DNA of 6,614 nt from Bacillota bacterium (GTDB taxonomy: Bacteria > Bacillota > Clostridia > Christensenellales > CAG-138). How positions within the stretch are numbered: the stretch's first letter is position 1; every line of letters starts with the position of its first letter. Shown here piece after piece: positions 1 through 4,772 of the stretch. The notes under the pieces are model-generated. The model worked only from the letters and a program-made list of their open reading frames with translations. It was not told where the DNA came from and searched no databases. The DNA lies in the NCBI GenBank assembly GCA_023396535.1, contig JAEWWD010000104.1, positions 1-6,614 on the forward strand, written 5' to 3'. Position numbers and translations under genes: made by a program.

Positions 1-641
1 AAATACGCGATCCCCATCATAAGGGAAAGCGCCTGTGACGTGATGGTGGCCAGCGCCAGCCCCTGCGCGCCAAAGGCCATATCTCGCACGAATAGGATAT
101 CGAGCAGTGCGTTCGCGCCGGTGGCGATTAAGACGAACAACAGGGACGAACGGGAATCCCCAAAGCCGCGCTGGAACGCGCAGATGAGGTTGTACCCCAA
201 CGTAAACGGCATTCCCAGCATGACGATGCGCAGGTAAGCGACGGCCATGGAATATGCTTCGACGGGAGTGGATATCAATTGCAGCAGGAAGGGCGCGAGA
301 ACAAAGCCCACGCTCATCATGCAGGCGGCGCATACCGCGTAGAGGGATATAGCCGTTCCGGCCGATTGACGGACGGAGTCCATATCGCCCTGCCCCATAT
401 GCGCGCCTATTGCGACGCTGACGCCTACGCTCATGCCCGCGATGCTCATAAACAGCACGTTCATGATGGGGCCGCTCACGCCTACCGCCACCAGTCCGGC
501 CGTACCCAGATATTGACCGGCAAAATACATATCCACCGCGTTATAGAGCGCCTGAAACAGGTTGGAAAGCAAAAGCGGCAGGGAAAACTGCAGAATGTGC
601 TTATTTACGCTCCCCGAAGTCAGATCGTTCTGCAGCGACAT
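1..641 (-). CDS. MATE-family multidrug efflux transporter, N-terminal part (C-terminus off the left edge)
   Basis: Read on the minus strand from an ATG at 641-639, the frame stays open to the window edge and gives 213 residues (about half of a typical 440-460 aa MATE protein). The start follows a GGGAGG ribosome binding site at 653-648 with 6 nt spacing. The protein opens MSLQNDLTSGSVNKHILQFS and then shows successive hydrophobic helices. Family features are the LYNAVDMYFAG stretch in the first helix (about residues 32-42), the GLVAVGVSGP stretch after it, and AFQRGFGDSR near 155-164, matching the G-x-x-R-G-x-G-D loop of MATE/DinF proteins. These transporters export cationic compounds by Na+ or H+ antiport across the cytoplasmic membrane. 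The substrate cannot be read from the sequence. The gene is divergent from the HtrA gene and has its own strong promoter. Family assignment is firm; subfamily (DinF/NorM-like) is less so. Confidence 0.9.
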   Translation of the reverse strand, partial: MSLQNDLTSGSVNKHILQFSLPLLLSNLFQALYNAVDMYFAGQYLGTAGLVAVGVSGPIMNVLFMSIAGMSVGVSVAIGAHMGQGDMDSVRQSAGTAISLYAVCAACMMSVGFVLAPFLLQLISTPVEAYSMAVAYLRIVMLGMPFTLGYNLICAFQRGFGDSRSSLLFVLIATGANALLDILFVRDMAFGAQGLALATITSQALSLMMGIAY

Positions 642-680
642 GAAAAACCTCCCGATCGCCCTGATACGGGGCGCAAATTG

Positions 681-709
681 ATTGTACGCCCGGGCGTTTG
701 CGGTGTCAA
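681..709 (-). promoter_or_regulatory. Sigma-A type promoter of the MATE gene
   Basis: On the minus strand there is a perfect -35 box TTGACA (709-704), a 17-bp spacer and a -10 box TACAAT (686-681, five of six matches). Transcription would begin near 674, giving a leader of about 33 nt before the ATG at 641. This is the closest match to consensus that I found in the window. A 12-bp palindrome fills part of the spacer, so repression is likely. Confidence 0.75.
686..697. promoter_or_regulatory. Perfect 12-bp palindrome (ACGCCCGGGCGT), candidate operator
   Basis: ACGCCC/GGGCGT is a perfect inverted repeat without spacer. It starts at the edge of the -10 box of the MATE promoter and lies inside its 17-bp spacer, where a bound dimer would block RNA polymerase. 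It is flanked by a looser inverted pair, CGCAAA (672-677) and TTTGCG (697-702). The repeat and its position are seen directly; its role as an operator is inference, and no regulator gene is visible in the window. Confidence 0.4.
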
Positions 710-792
710 TCGCGCGTCCGGTCGCAGTATGGGCGTATATTCCCGGACAAGATTAGTACAAGATTCTTCATAATGGCAACCAAATTGATAGA

Positions 793-820
793 TTGCCTGT
801 TCATATTCTTCGGGTATAAC
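793..820 (+). promoter_or_regulatory. Probable promoter of the HtrA gene
   Basis: TTGCCT (793-798, four of six -35 matches), a 16-bp spacer and TATAAC (815-820, five of six -10 matches) lie just upstream of the protease gene. The predicted start near 827 gives a leader of about 30 nt. The match is moderate and I saw no CssR-like or other stress-regulator repeat that I could name. Confidence 0.45.
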
Positions 821-843
821 ATAACCATAAAGTCCACAAGCTT

Positions 844-851
844 AAAGGAGG
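844..851 (+). promoter_or_regulatory. Ribosome binding site fixing the HtrA start
   Basis: AAAGGAGG lies 5 nt before the ATG at 857 and 8 nt before a second ATG at 860. The frame is open upstream to an ATG at 698, but no comparable site precedes that codon, and the extra 53 residues would cover the promoter region. The start is therefore 857 (or 860). Confidence 0.8.
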
Positions 852-856
852 CTGGA

Positions 857-2119
857 ATGATGGATCAGCAATATTGGTATGAAGAGCAAAAGCAGCAGCA
901 TTTCAGCGGCGGAGATAAAGCTACGCGCGGCAGGTCTGTTTCCGTTGCCACGCTGATTATCTGCATGCTGATAACGGCTCTTGTCGGCGGCGCAGTCGGC
1001 GGATATATCATCAATCAACCCCAGGCGCAGATGCAAGCCGCGCAGTCAACCTCTACCCCCGCGCAGGAACCGGCTGCAGCGGCGTCTTCCGCAATCGCGA
1101 ATACCCCCGCGGCAGGCGCTTTGACGCAGGTGGCGACCGACGGCGTATATACGAAAGCTCAAATCGTGCAGATGGCCGCCCCGTCTATCGTCGGTATTGA
1201 CGTATCCGGTACCGAAACGGATTATTTCGGCCGCAGCGCGGCCACGCAGGGAAGCGGCAGCGGCATCATCGTGACCGCGGACGGGTACATACTCACCAAC
1301 AACCATGTTGTCTCGGGCGCGCAGACGATCAAGGTGTATCTGCAGGACGATACGGAGTATGACGCCAAACTGGTCGGCACGGATCAGAAGACCGACCTTG
1401 CGGTGATCAAGATCGAAGCTACCGGCCTGACCCCCGTCAAAATGGGCGACTCCGACGCGCTGGTGGTCGGTGAGGACGTCGTAGCCATAGGCAACCCCCT
1501 CGGCGAGTTGCGCGGAACGGCAACCAGCGGCATGGTGAGCGCGCTCTCGCGCACCATCACCATTGGGAATGAGGAGATGACCCTGCTGCAGACAGATGCG
1601 GCCATCAACCCGGGTAACTCGGGCGGCGGCCTGTTCAACGCCAGGGGCGAGCTCATAGGCATTATCAACGCAAAAGTGGCCGCGACGGCTACAGAGGGCC
1701 TGGGCTTTGCAATACCGGTCAACAGCGCGAAGCAGATTATTTCGGACCTGATGGATAAAGGCTATGTCAGCGGACGCGCGTATCTGGGCGTATATACGCA
1801 GAACGTGGCCGTGCAGTCCGACGGCATGGATGGCCGCAGCGACAACGGCATGAGCGATTTCTTCGGCTTCGGCCAGATGCAGGACGTGGAGACGCGCGTG
1901 CAGGTTGCCCAGATCGTAGTTGGCGGCGCCGCTGAGAAAGCGGGCATACAGGCCGGCGATCTGATCCTGCAGGTGAACGACAAGAAAATTACCACCGGAA
2001 GCGAGCTTGCGCAGGCAATCGGTGAATATAAAGCCGGAGATGTGGCAAACATAAAGCTACAGCGGGACGGAAACGAACTCGACGTCACCGTGACATTCGC
2101 GGAGTACATTCCCCAATAA
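857..2119 (+). CDS. htrA: HtrA/DegP-like membrane-anchored serine protease with PDZ domain
   Basis: A complete 420-aa protein that degrades or refolds damaged proteins outside the cytoplasmic membrane. Residues 1-28 are cytosolic and Gln/charge-rich. Residues 29-52 form one membrane anchor (from SVSVATLIICMLIT to the Gly-rich end). Residues 53-92 are a flexible Gln/Ala/Pro/Ser linker. The trypsin-like domain spans about 100-300 and shows the full catalytic triad: His150 in TNNHVV, Asp180 in KTDLAVIK and Ser255 in NPGNSGGGLF. A single PDZ domain follows (about 304-418, opening AYLGVYTQ, with AEKAGIQAGDLIL at 359-371). About 25 extra Gly/Asp/Met/Phe-rich residues (321-345) interrupt the first part of the PDZ. 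Length and order fit HtrA/HtrB/YyxA proteins of Bacillota. The gene appears to stand alone: the MATE gene diverges from it and a strong terminator follows. All key residues are present, so it should be active. Confidence 0.96.
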   Translation: MMDQQYWYEEQKQQHFSGGDKATRGRSVSVATLIICMLITALVGGAVGGYIINQPQAQMQAAQSTSTPAQEPAAAASSAIANTPAAGALTQVATDGVYTKAQIVQMAAPSIVGIDVSGTETDYFGRSAATQGSGSGIIVTADGYILTNNHVVSGAQTIKVYLQDDTEYDAKLVGTDQKTDLAVIKIEATGLTPVKMGDSDALVVGEDVVAIGNPLGELRGTATSGMVSALSRTITIGNEEMTLLQTDAAINPGNSGGGLFNARGELIGIINAKVAATATEGLGFAIPVNSAKQIISDLMDKGYVSGRAYLGVYTQNVAVQSDGMDGRSDNGMSDFFGFGQMQDVETRVQVAQIVVGGAAEKAGIQAGDLILQVNDKKITTGSELAQAIGEYKAGDVANIKLQRDGNELDVTVTFAEYIPQ

Positions 2120-2168
2120 GGTCATTACGCCGGAACAGGCGATGACATACCCCCAACCATCCTTAGAA

Positions 2169-2204
2169 GGCAGTGCCCGGCTCCCCCCGGGCGCTGCCAT
2201 TTTT
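2169..2204 (+). terminator. Rho-independent terminator after htrA
   Basis: A 12-bp GC-rich stem (2169-2180 with 2187-2198, one T-G wobble) with a 6-nt loop CTCCCC is followed by ATTTTT. It lies 50 nt past the htrA stop codon and ends that transcript. Confidence 0.9.
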
Positions 2205-2211
2205 GGCAAAC

Positions 2212-2233
2212 AAAAACGGCGGGAATACCGCCG
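2212..2233 (-). terminator. Rho-independent terminator after zapA
   Basis: On the minus strand, CGGCGG (2233-2228), a 5-nt loop and CCGCCG (2222-2217) are followed by TTTTT (2216-2212). The stem begins 20 nt past the zapA stop codon. It sits directly beside the htrA terminator, so each of the two convergent genes has its own stop signal. Confidence 0.8.
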
Positions 2234-2252
2234 AAGAATCTTCGTTTTATTG

Positions 2253-2588
2253 TCAGCGCCCTGCCGGAGTAGGTTCTTCAAACGGATGCTTTACGGGCGC
2301 TTTCGCCGCCTTGCGCGAAGGCAGGGCGGGCGTTGAAAGGTGGCGCAGTTCATCGATGCGCCGGTCCAGTTCCGTGTATTGCTGGCGGAGCTTAAAAAGC
2401 TCGTCCGCCATGTTGAGCGCGCTCAGCATGACGCAGGTACTGGTGCTCAGTGCGGGGTGCGATTTCTGCAGTTCTTCAACCTTCTCATCCACGTAAGCGG
2501 CGACGCTTTTGATATACGTTTCATCTTCGGGACCGCACAGGTGAACCGTCTGTCCGGCCACATGAACAGTCACGCGTGTTTTCTGCAT
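2253..2588 (-). CDS. zapA: Cell division protein ZapA (FtsZ-ring associated)
   Basis: A 111-aa protein that binds FtsZ and bundles its filaments at the division site. The N-terminal part MQKTRVTVHVAGQTVHLCGP is the typical beta-strand head (compare K-x-x-V-x-V-x-I-x-G-x-x-Y in the family). EDETYIKSVAAYVDEKVEEL (21-40) and the helix around CVMLSALNMADELFKL (52-67) continue into a coiled coil to about residue 84. The last 27 residues are a Pro/Ala/Lys-rich tail, probably disordered and longer than in the 85-aa Bacillus protein. The start is chosen at 2588 because the family begins close to this motif. An in-frame ATG at 2597 (preceded by GGGGG at 2605-2601) would add MGY and cannot be excluded. 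The frame stays open far upstream, but that part covers the promoter and the neighbouring gene. It appears to be monocistronic. Confidence 0.88.
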   Translation of the reverse strand: MQKTRVTVHVAGQTVHLCGPEDETYIKSVAAYVDEKVEELQKSHPALSTSTCVMLSALNMADELFKLRQQYTELDRRIDELRHLSTPALPSRKAAKAPVKHPFEEPTPAGR

Positions 2589-2624
2589 GTATCCCATCAA
2601 CCCCCGATATGGTGACTTTTTTCC

Positions 2625-2653
2625 AGTATACCTCCAATTCGCGTGCGTTGCAA
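2625..2653 (-). promoter_or_regulatory. Probable zapA promoter
   Basis: On the minus strand TTGCAA (2653-2648, four of six), a 17-bp spacer and TATACT (2630-2625, five of six) precede the gene. Transcription would start near 2618, leaving a leader of about 30 nt before the ATG at 2588. Confidence 0.6.
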
Positions 2654-2698
2654 GGGTAAAGCAAGTATTATGGCAAACAGGTATAAGTATAAAAAATA

Positions 2699-2726
2699 TT
2701 GTATTGCGCCATATATATGGTATAAT
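2699..2726 (+). promoter_or_regulatory. Upstream promoter (P1) of the decarboxylase genes
   Basis: TTGTAT (2699-2704), a 16-bp spacer and a perfect TATAAT (2721-2726) with an extended -10 TG at 2718-2719. The AT-rich run at 2681-2700 just upstream resembles an UP element. The predicted start is near 2733, about 105 nt before the coding region. Confidence 0.6.
2709..2720. promoter_or_regulatory. Perfect 12-bp palindrome (CCATATATATGG) abutting the P1 -10 box
   Basis: The repeat ends exactly where the TATAAT of P1 begins and includes its extended -10 TG. It could be a repressor site, but alternating AT sequence gives palindromes easily, so the functional call is weak. Confidence 0.3.
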
Positions 2727-2754
2727 GTAAACTCCGGGTGAATCGTGATATAAT
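2726..2754 (+). promoter_or_regulatory. Downstream promoter (P2) of the decarboxylase genes
   Basis: A second perfect TATAAT (2749-2754) with an extended -10 TGA (2746-2748). The -35 box at 17-bp spacing is poor (TGTAAA, 2726-2731), as is common for extended -10 promoters. The start would be near 2761, with a leader of about 78 nt. Confidence 0.55.
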
Positions 2755-2771
2755 AGCAAACATACGCGGAC

Positions 2772-2811
2772 TTCGGCATAAGCTTGGCGGAGCTGTTCTG
2801 TCGTTGCCGAA
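2772..2811 (+). promoter_or_regulatory. Predicted leader hairpin before the decarboxylase beta gene
   Basis: TTCGGCA (2772-2778) and TGCCGAA (2805-2811) form a 7-bp stem enclosing 26 nt. Inside it, AGCT (2781-2784) pairs with AGCT (2791-2794) around TGGCGG. The structure lies in the leader of transcripts from both P1 and P2, about 10 nt before the AAGGGGG ribosome binding site (2820-2826). It has no U-tract, so it is not a terminator. I do not recognise a riboswitch class. Confidence 0.35.
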
Positions 2812-2838
2812 ATGATCTGAAGGGGGACAAAAAGGCCC

Positions 2839-4002
2839 ATGGAAGCATTAAAAGGATTGTTGAGCGGCGTATTTGCGTTCGAGTGGCAATATCTGATCAT
2901 GTACGCTATTGGCGGCGTACTGATCTACCTCGCGATCGCCAAGGATTATGAACCCATGTTGCTCCTGCCCATCGGCTTTGGCGCGATCGTCGTGAATCTG
3001 CCTCTGGCTGTGATCTGGGGCACTGCCGATGCGCCCGGTCTGCTGCAGGTGCTGCATAGGGCCGGCATACTGACGGAGTTGTTTCCGGCGCTTATTTTCG
3101 TAGGCATAGGCGCGATGACGGATTTCAGACCGCTGTTCGCCACCCCCAAAATGATATTTTTCGGAGCGGCGGCGCAATTTGGAATTTTTTTCACGATTAT
3201 GGCGGTTATCGGGCTGGACAAGGTGTTCCCCAGCCTGAACTTTTCCCTGTATGACGCGGCTTCCATAGGTATCATAGGCGCTGCGGACGGCCCGACTTCC
3301 ATCGTGGTCGCCTCCCAGTTTTCTCCTAAACTGCTGGGGCCTATTTCCGTGGCCGCGTATTCGTATATGTCGCTGGTACCCATTATACAGCCCCCCGTCA
3401 TACGGGCGCTGACTACCAAGAAGGAACGCTGCATCCGCATGCGCTACGGCGATGTGGAGCTTCCCAAATGGCTCATGGTGTTGTTCCCCATAGGCGTCAC
3501 GGTGATTTCGGGCATACTTGCGCCGTCGAGCACGCCGCTGATCGGCCTTTTGATGTTCGGCAATCTGCTCCGGGAGGCGGGCGTCGTGAACAGGCTTTTC
3601 CATGCTGCGCAGAATGAGCTTTCCAACATCGTGACGCTGCTGCTTGGCATTACGATCGGCGCCACCATGTATTATGAAAGCTTTCTGAGCGCGCAGACGC
3701 TGGTCATACTTGCATTGGGCCTCGTAGCTTTCGTATTTGATACGATGGGCGGCGTACTGTTTGCGAAACTGATCAATCTGTTCGTCAAAGAAAAGATCAA
3801 TCCCATGATAGGCGCTGCGGGTATTTCAGCGTTCCCCATGGCCTCGCGTATCGTACAGCGCATGGCGAAGGAAGAGGATCCGCAGAATTTCATACTCATG
3901 CAGGCGGTCGGCGCGAATGTGGCGGGGCAACTGGGTTCCGTCATAGCGGGCAGCGTGATACTGGCCATCACGCCGATACTTGTAAATCTGATTGGAGGTT
4001 GA
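2839..4002 (+). CDS. oadB: Na+-translocating decarboxylase, beta subunit (oxaloacetate/methylmalonyl-CoA/glutaconyl-CoA type)
   Basis: A complete 387-aa polytopic membrane protein. The family decarboxylates carboxybiotin handed over by the alpha subunit and uses the energy to pump Na+ out of the cell. Family landmarks are LAIAKDYEPMLLLPIGFGAI (31-50), LIFVGIGAMTDFRPLF (85-100), the Na+-site motif GAADGPTSI (147-155, Asp150 matching the essential aspartate of the Klebsiella enzyme), AAYSYMSLVPIIQPP (172-186) and the C-terminal VGANVAGQLGSVIAGS (357-372). The start at 2839 is fixed by an in-frame stop at 2818-2820. AAGGGGG (2820-2826) is 12 nt away and AAGG (2832-2835) only 3 nt, so initiation may be suboptimal. 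The natural substrate cannot be told from the beta subunit alone; the symbol is used for the family. No alpha subunit or biotin carrier is encoded beside it. Confidence 0.92.
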   Translation: MEALKGLLSGVFAFEWQYLIMYAIGGVLIYLAIAKDYEPMLLLPIGFGAIVVNLPLAVIWGTADAPGLLQVLHRAGILTELFPALIFVGIGAMTDFRPLFATPKMIFFGAAAQFGIFFTIMAVIGLDKVFPSLNFSLYDAASIGIIGAADGPTSIVVASQFSPKLLGPISVAAYSYMSLVPIIQPPVIRALTTKKERCIRMRYGDVELPKWLMVLFPIGVTVISGILAPSSTPLIGLLMFGNLLREAGVVNRLFHAAQNELSNIVTLLLGITIGATMYYESFLSAQTLVILALGLVAFVFDTMGGVLFAKLINLFVKEKINPMIGAAGISAFPMASRIVQRMAKEEDPQNFILMQAVGANVAGQLGSVIAGSVILAITPILVNLIGG

Positions 4003-4008
4003 GCGCAT

Positions 4009-4152
4009 ATGACTATGGACATCGTGCAGGCCGGATGGGCCTTGATGGGGCTTGGCCTCGTGGGCGTTTTCACCGCCCTGGTGCTGATATTCCTGTTCAG
4101 CAAGCTGCTGCTTGCCGTGAGCCGCAGGCGATCCGGCAAAAGTGAGAATTGA
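4009..4152 (+). CDS. Small single-span membrane protein, minimal OadG-like gamma subunit
   Basis: A 47-aa protein that follows the beta subunit after 6 nt, with GGAGG (3994-3998) inside the end of the beta gene, 10 nt before the ATG. It opens MTMDIVQAGWALMGLGLVGV, continues through one hydrophobic helix (about 10-37), and ends in a short basic tail (SRRRSGKSEN). The N-terminal pattern, one membrane helix with G-x-G-x-V-G-V-F near the start, and the position beside the beta gene fit the OadG/gamma family, which assembles and stabilises the alpha-beta complex. Typical gamma subunits are about 80 aa with a longer soluble tail; that tail is missing here. Identity as gamma is inferred mostly from context and topology. 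Confidence 0.7.
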   Translation: MTMDIVQAGWALMGLGLVGVFTALVLIFLFSKLLLAVSRRRSGKSEN

Positions 4153-4201
4153 ACGCTCTCAGTTTGGCCACGGGAAGAGTATTTTGCTATATAACATATC
4201 T

Positions 4202-4227
4202 ATGCCGCCGGTATTCGGCGGCATTTT
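4202..4227 (+). terminator. Rho-independent terminator after the decarboxylase genes
   Basis: A perfect 9-bp stem ATGCCGCCG (4202-4210) / CGGCGGCAT (4216-4224) with loop GTATT runs into TTTTCTG. The T-run is short, but the position 50 nt past the last stop codon supports the call. Confidence 0.75.
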
Positions 4228-4357
4228 CTGTGATCGAAACAGAAGAAACCGTTTTACCGCTTATAGAAAACCAAGACTGCATGCGATTGCCCATTCATAT
4301 TCCTCTACATGTACCTTTTATGGCGGATTTGGCGCAAATTTCATCCAAACAACGGTT

Positions 4358-4384
4358 TTGTCAATCCATGAAATGCATTATACT
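4358..4384 (+). promoter_or_regulatory. Tentative promoter of the ArsA-like operon
   Basis: TTGTCA (4358-4363, five of six) and TATACT (4379-4384, five of six) are separated by only 15 bp, shorter than usual. The leader would be about 65 nt. It is the best candidate in the gap, but the spacing lowers confidence. Confidence 0.35.
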
Positions 4385-4440
4385 GGATATGGAAAGAACA
4401 TCTCTCAGATTTGCATAACGCGCGGCCAGAGAAAAATGAA

Positions 4441-4450
4441 GGAAGGTGAT
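4441..4450 (+). promoter_or_regulatory. Ribosome binding site supporting a TTG start at 4455
   Basis: GGAAGGTGAT matches the 16S rRNA complement (GGAGGTGAT type) over nearly its full length and stands 4 nt before TTG 4455. The alternative GTG at 4446 lies inside this site, which argues against it. Confidence 0.6.
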
Positions 4451-4454
4451 TGCG

Positions 4455-4754
4455 TTGAGCTGGACCCAGGGATTCAGGCAGTGGCTGAAAAGCGTTGGGC
4501 TGTTTTTCAAAGCCGCGGGGGATTTCCGCGAGCGCTCCACTCGTTTTTTGAAAAAGGAAGCAAATGACGCGGAGGATAATTTCATGCTGCTTTGCTTCGG
4601 CGATATGCTGGGGTTTCCCATGCAGACTTCCTACTACACGATAGAGCTGCTGCCCTATTTTGTGGAAACGTTGGACAACTGGGAAAAACGCATGCTTCAG
4701 CGGCAGTGGACATGGGAAGAAAAATGGGCGCAGTACGATCTGTACGACGTGTGA
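4455..4754 (+). CDS. Conserved-looking small tryptophan-rich protein of unknown function, first gene of ArsA-like operon
   Basis: A 99-aa protein read from TTG 4455. I do not recognise a named family. It begins MSWTQGFRQWLKSVGLFFKA, with a likely amphipathic, basic helix through residue 36, then an acidic turn (EANDAEDN). A central hydrophobic part follows, with CFGDMLGFP (47-55) and YYTIELLPYF (60-69), and then a charged C-terminal helix with NWEKRMLQRQWTWEEKW (75-91). Six tryptophans in 99 residues, at 3, 10, 76, 85, 87 and 91, is high. No signal peptide or clear membrane span is seen. It ends 18 nt before the ArsA-like ATPase gene, so the two are surely cotranscribed, and it may be a partner or membrane adaptor of that ATPase. 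The gene looks real because it has a strong ribosome site, fits the operon and shows protein-like composition. Confidence 0.75.
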   Translation: MSWTQGFRQWLKSVGLFFKAAGDFRERSTRFLKKEANDAEDNFMLLCFGDMLGFPMQTSYYTIELLPYFVETLDNWEKRMLQRQWTWEEKWAQYDLYDV

Positions 4755-4772
4755 CGGCAGGGAGGAAAGCAT

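Larger units (their letters stand above)
4153..4454. other. Gap without a recognisable gene
   Basis: Apart from the terminator at 4202-4227 and the tentative promoter at 4358-4384, this stretch holds no gene that I can support. Two open frames cross it (4142-4567 and 4149-4418), but they run through the terminator, lack ribosome binding sites and show no family pattern. It is more AT-rich than the genes around it. Repeats seen are ATTTG-GCG-CAAAT (4327-4339) and a distant inverted pair AAACCGTT (4246-4253) / AACGGTTT (4351-4358). Confidence 0.6.

Noticed and set aside
279..773. Open plus-strand frame of 164 codons
   Set aside because: It is antisense to the MATE gene, has a His/Arg-rich composition without family pattern, and runs through the divergent promoter region.
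698..856. N-terminal extension of 53 residues on HtrA
   Set aside because: The extension covers the promoter area and lacks a ribosome binding site, whereas AAAGGAGG directly precedes ATG 857.
2235..2250. Small hairpin CGAAG-AAT-CTTCG followed by TTTTATT on the plus strand
   Set aside because: The stem is only 5 bp with a 3-nt loop, and a much stronger terminator for the same strand lies just upstream.
2589..2900. Upstream extension of zapA to a 215-aa protein
   Set aside because: It would cover the zapA promoter, the divergent promoters and the start of the beta-subunit gene. The family head begins at MQKTRVTV.
2848..3603. 251-codon minus-strand frame
   Set aside because: Antisense shadow of the decarboxylase beta gene with a charged, low-complexity translation and no start signal.
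4149..4418. 89-codon plus-strand frame with TTG start
   Set aside because: It has no ribosome binding site, spans the terminator, and its sequence shows no recognisable pattern.
4142..4567. 141-codon plus-strand frame across the gap
   Set aside because: It begins inside the gamma-like gene, passes through the terminator hairpin and overlaps the start of the 99-aa gene in another frame.
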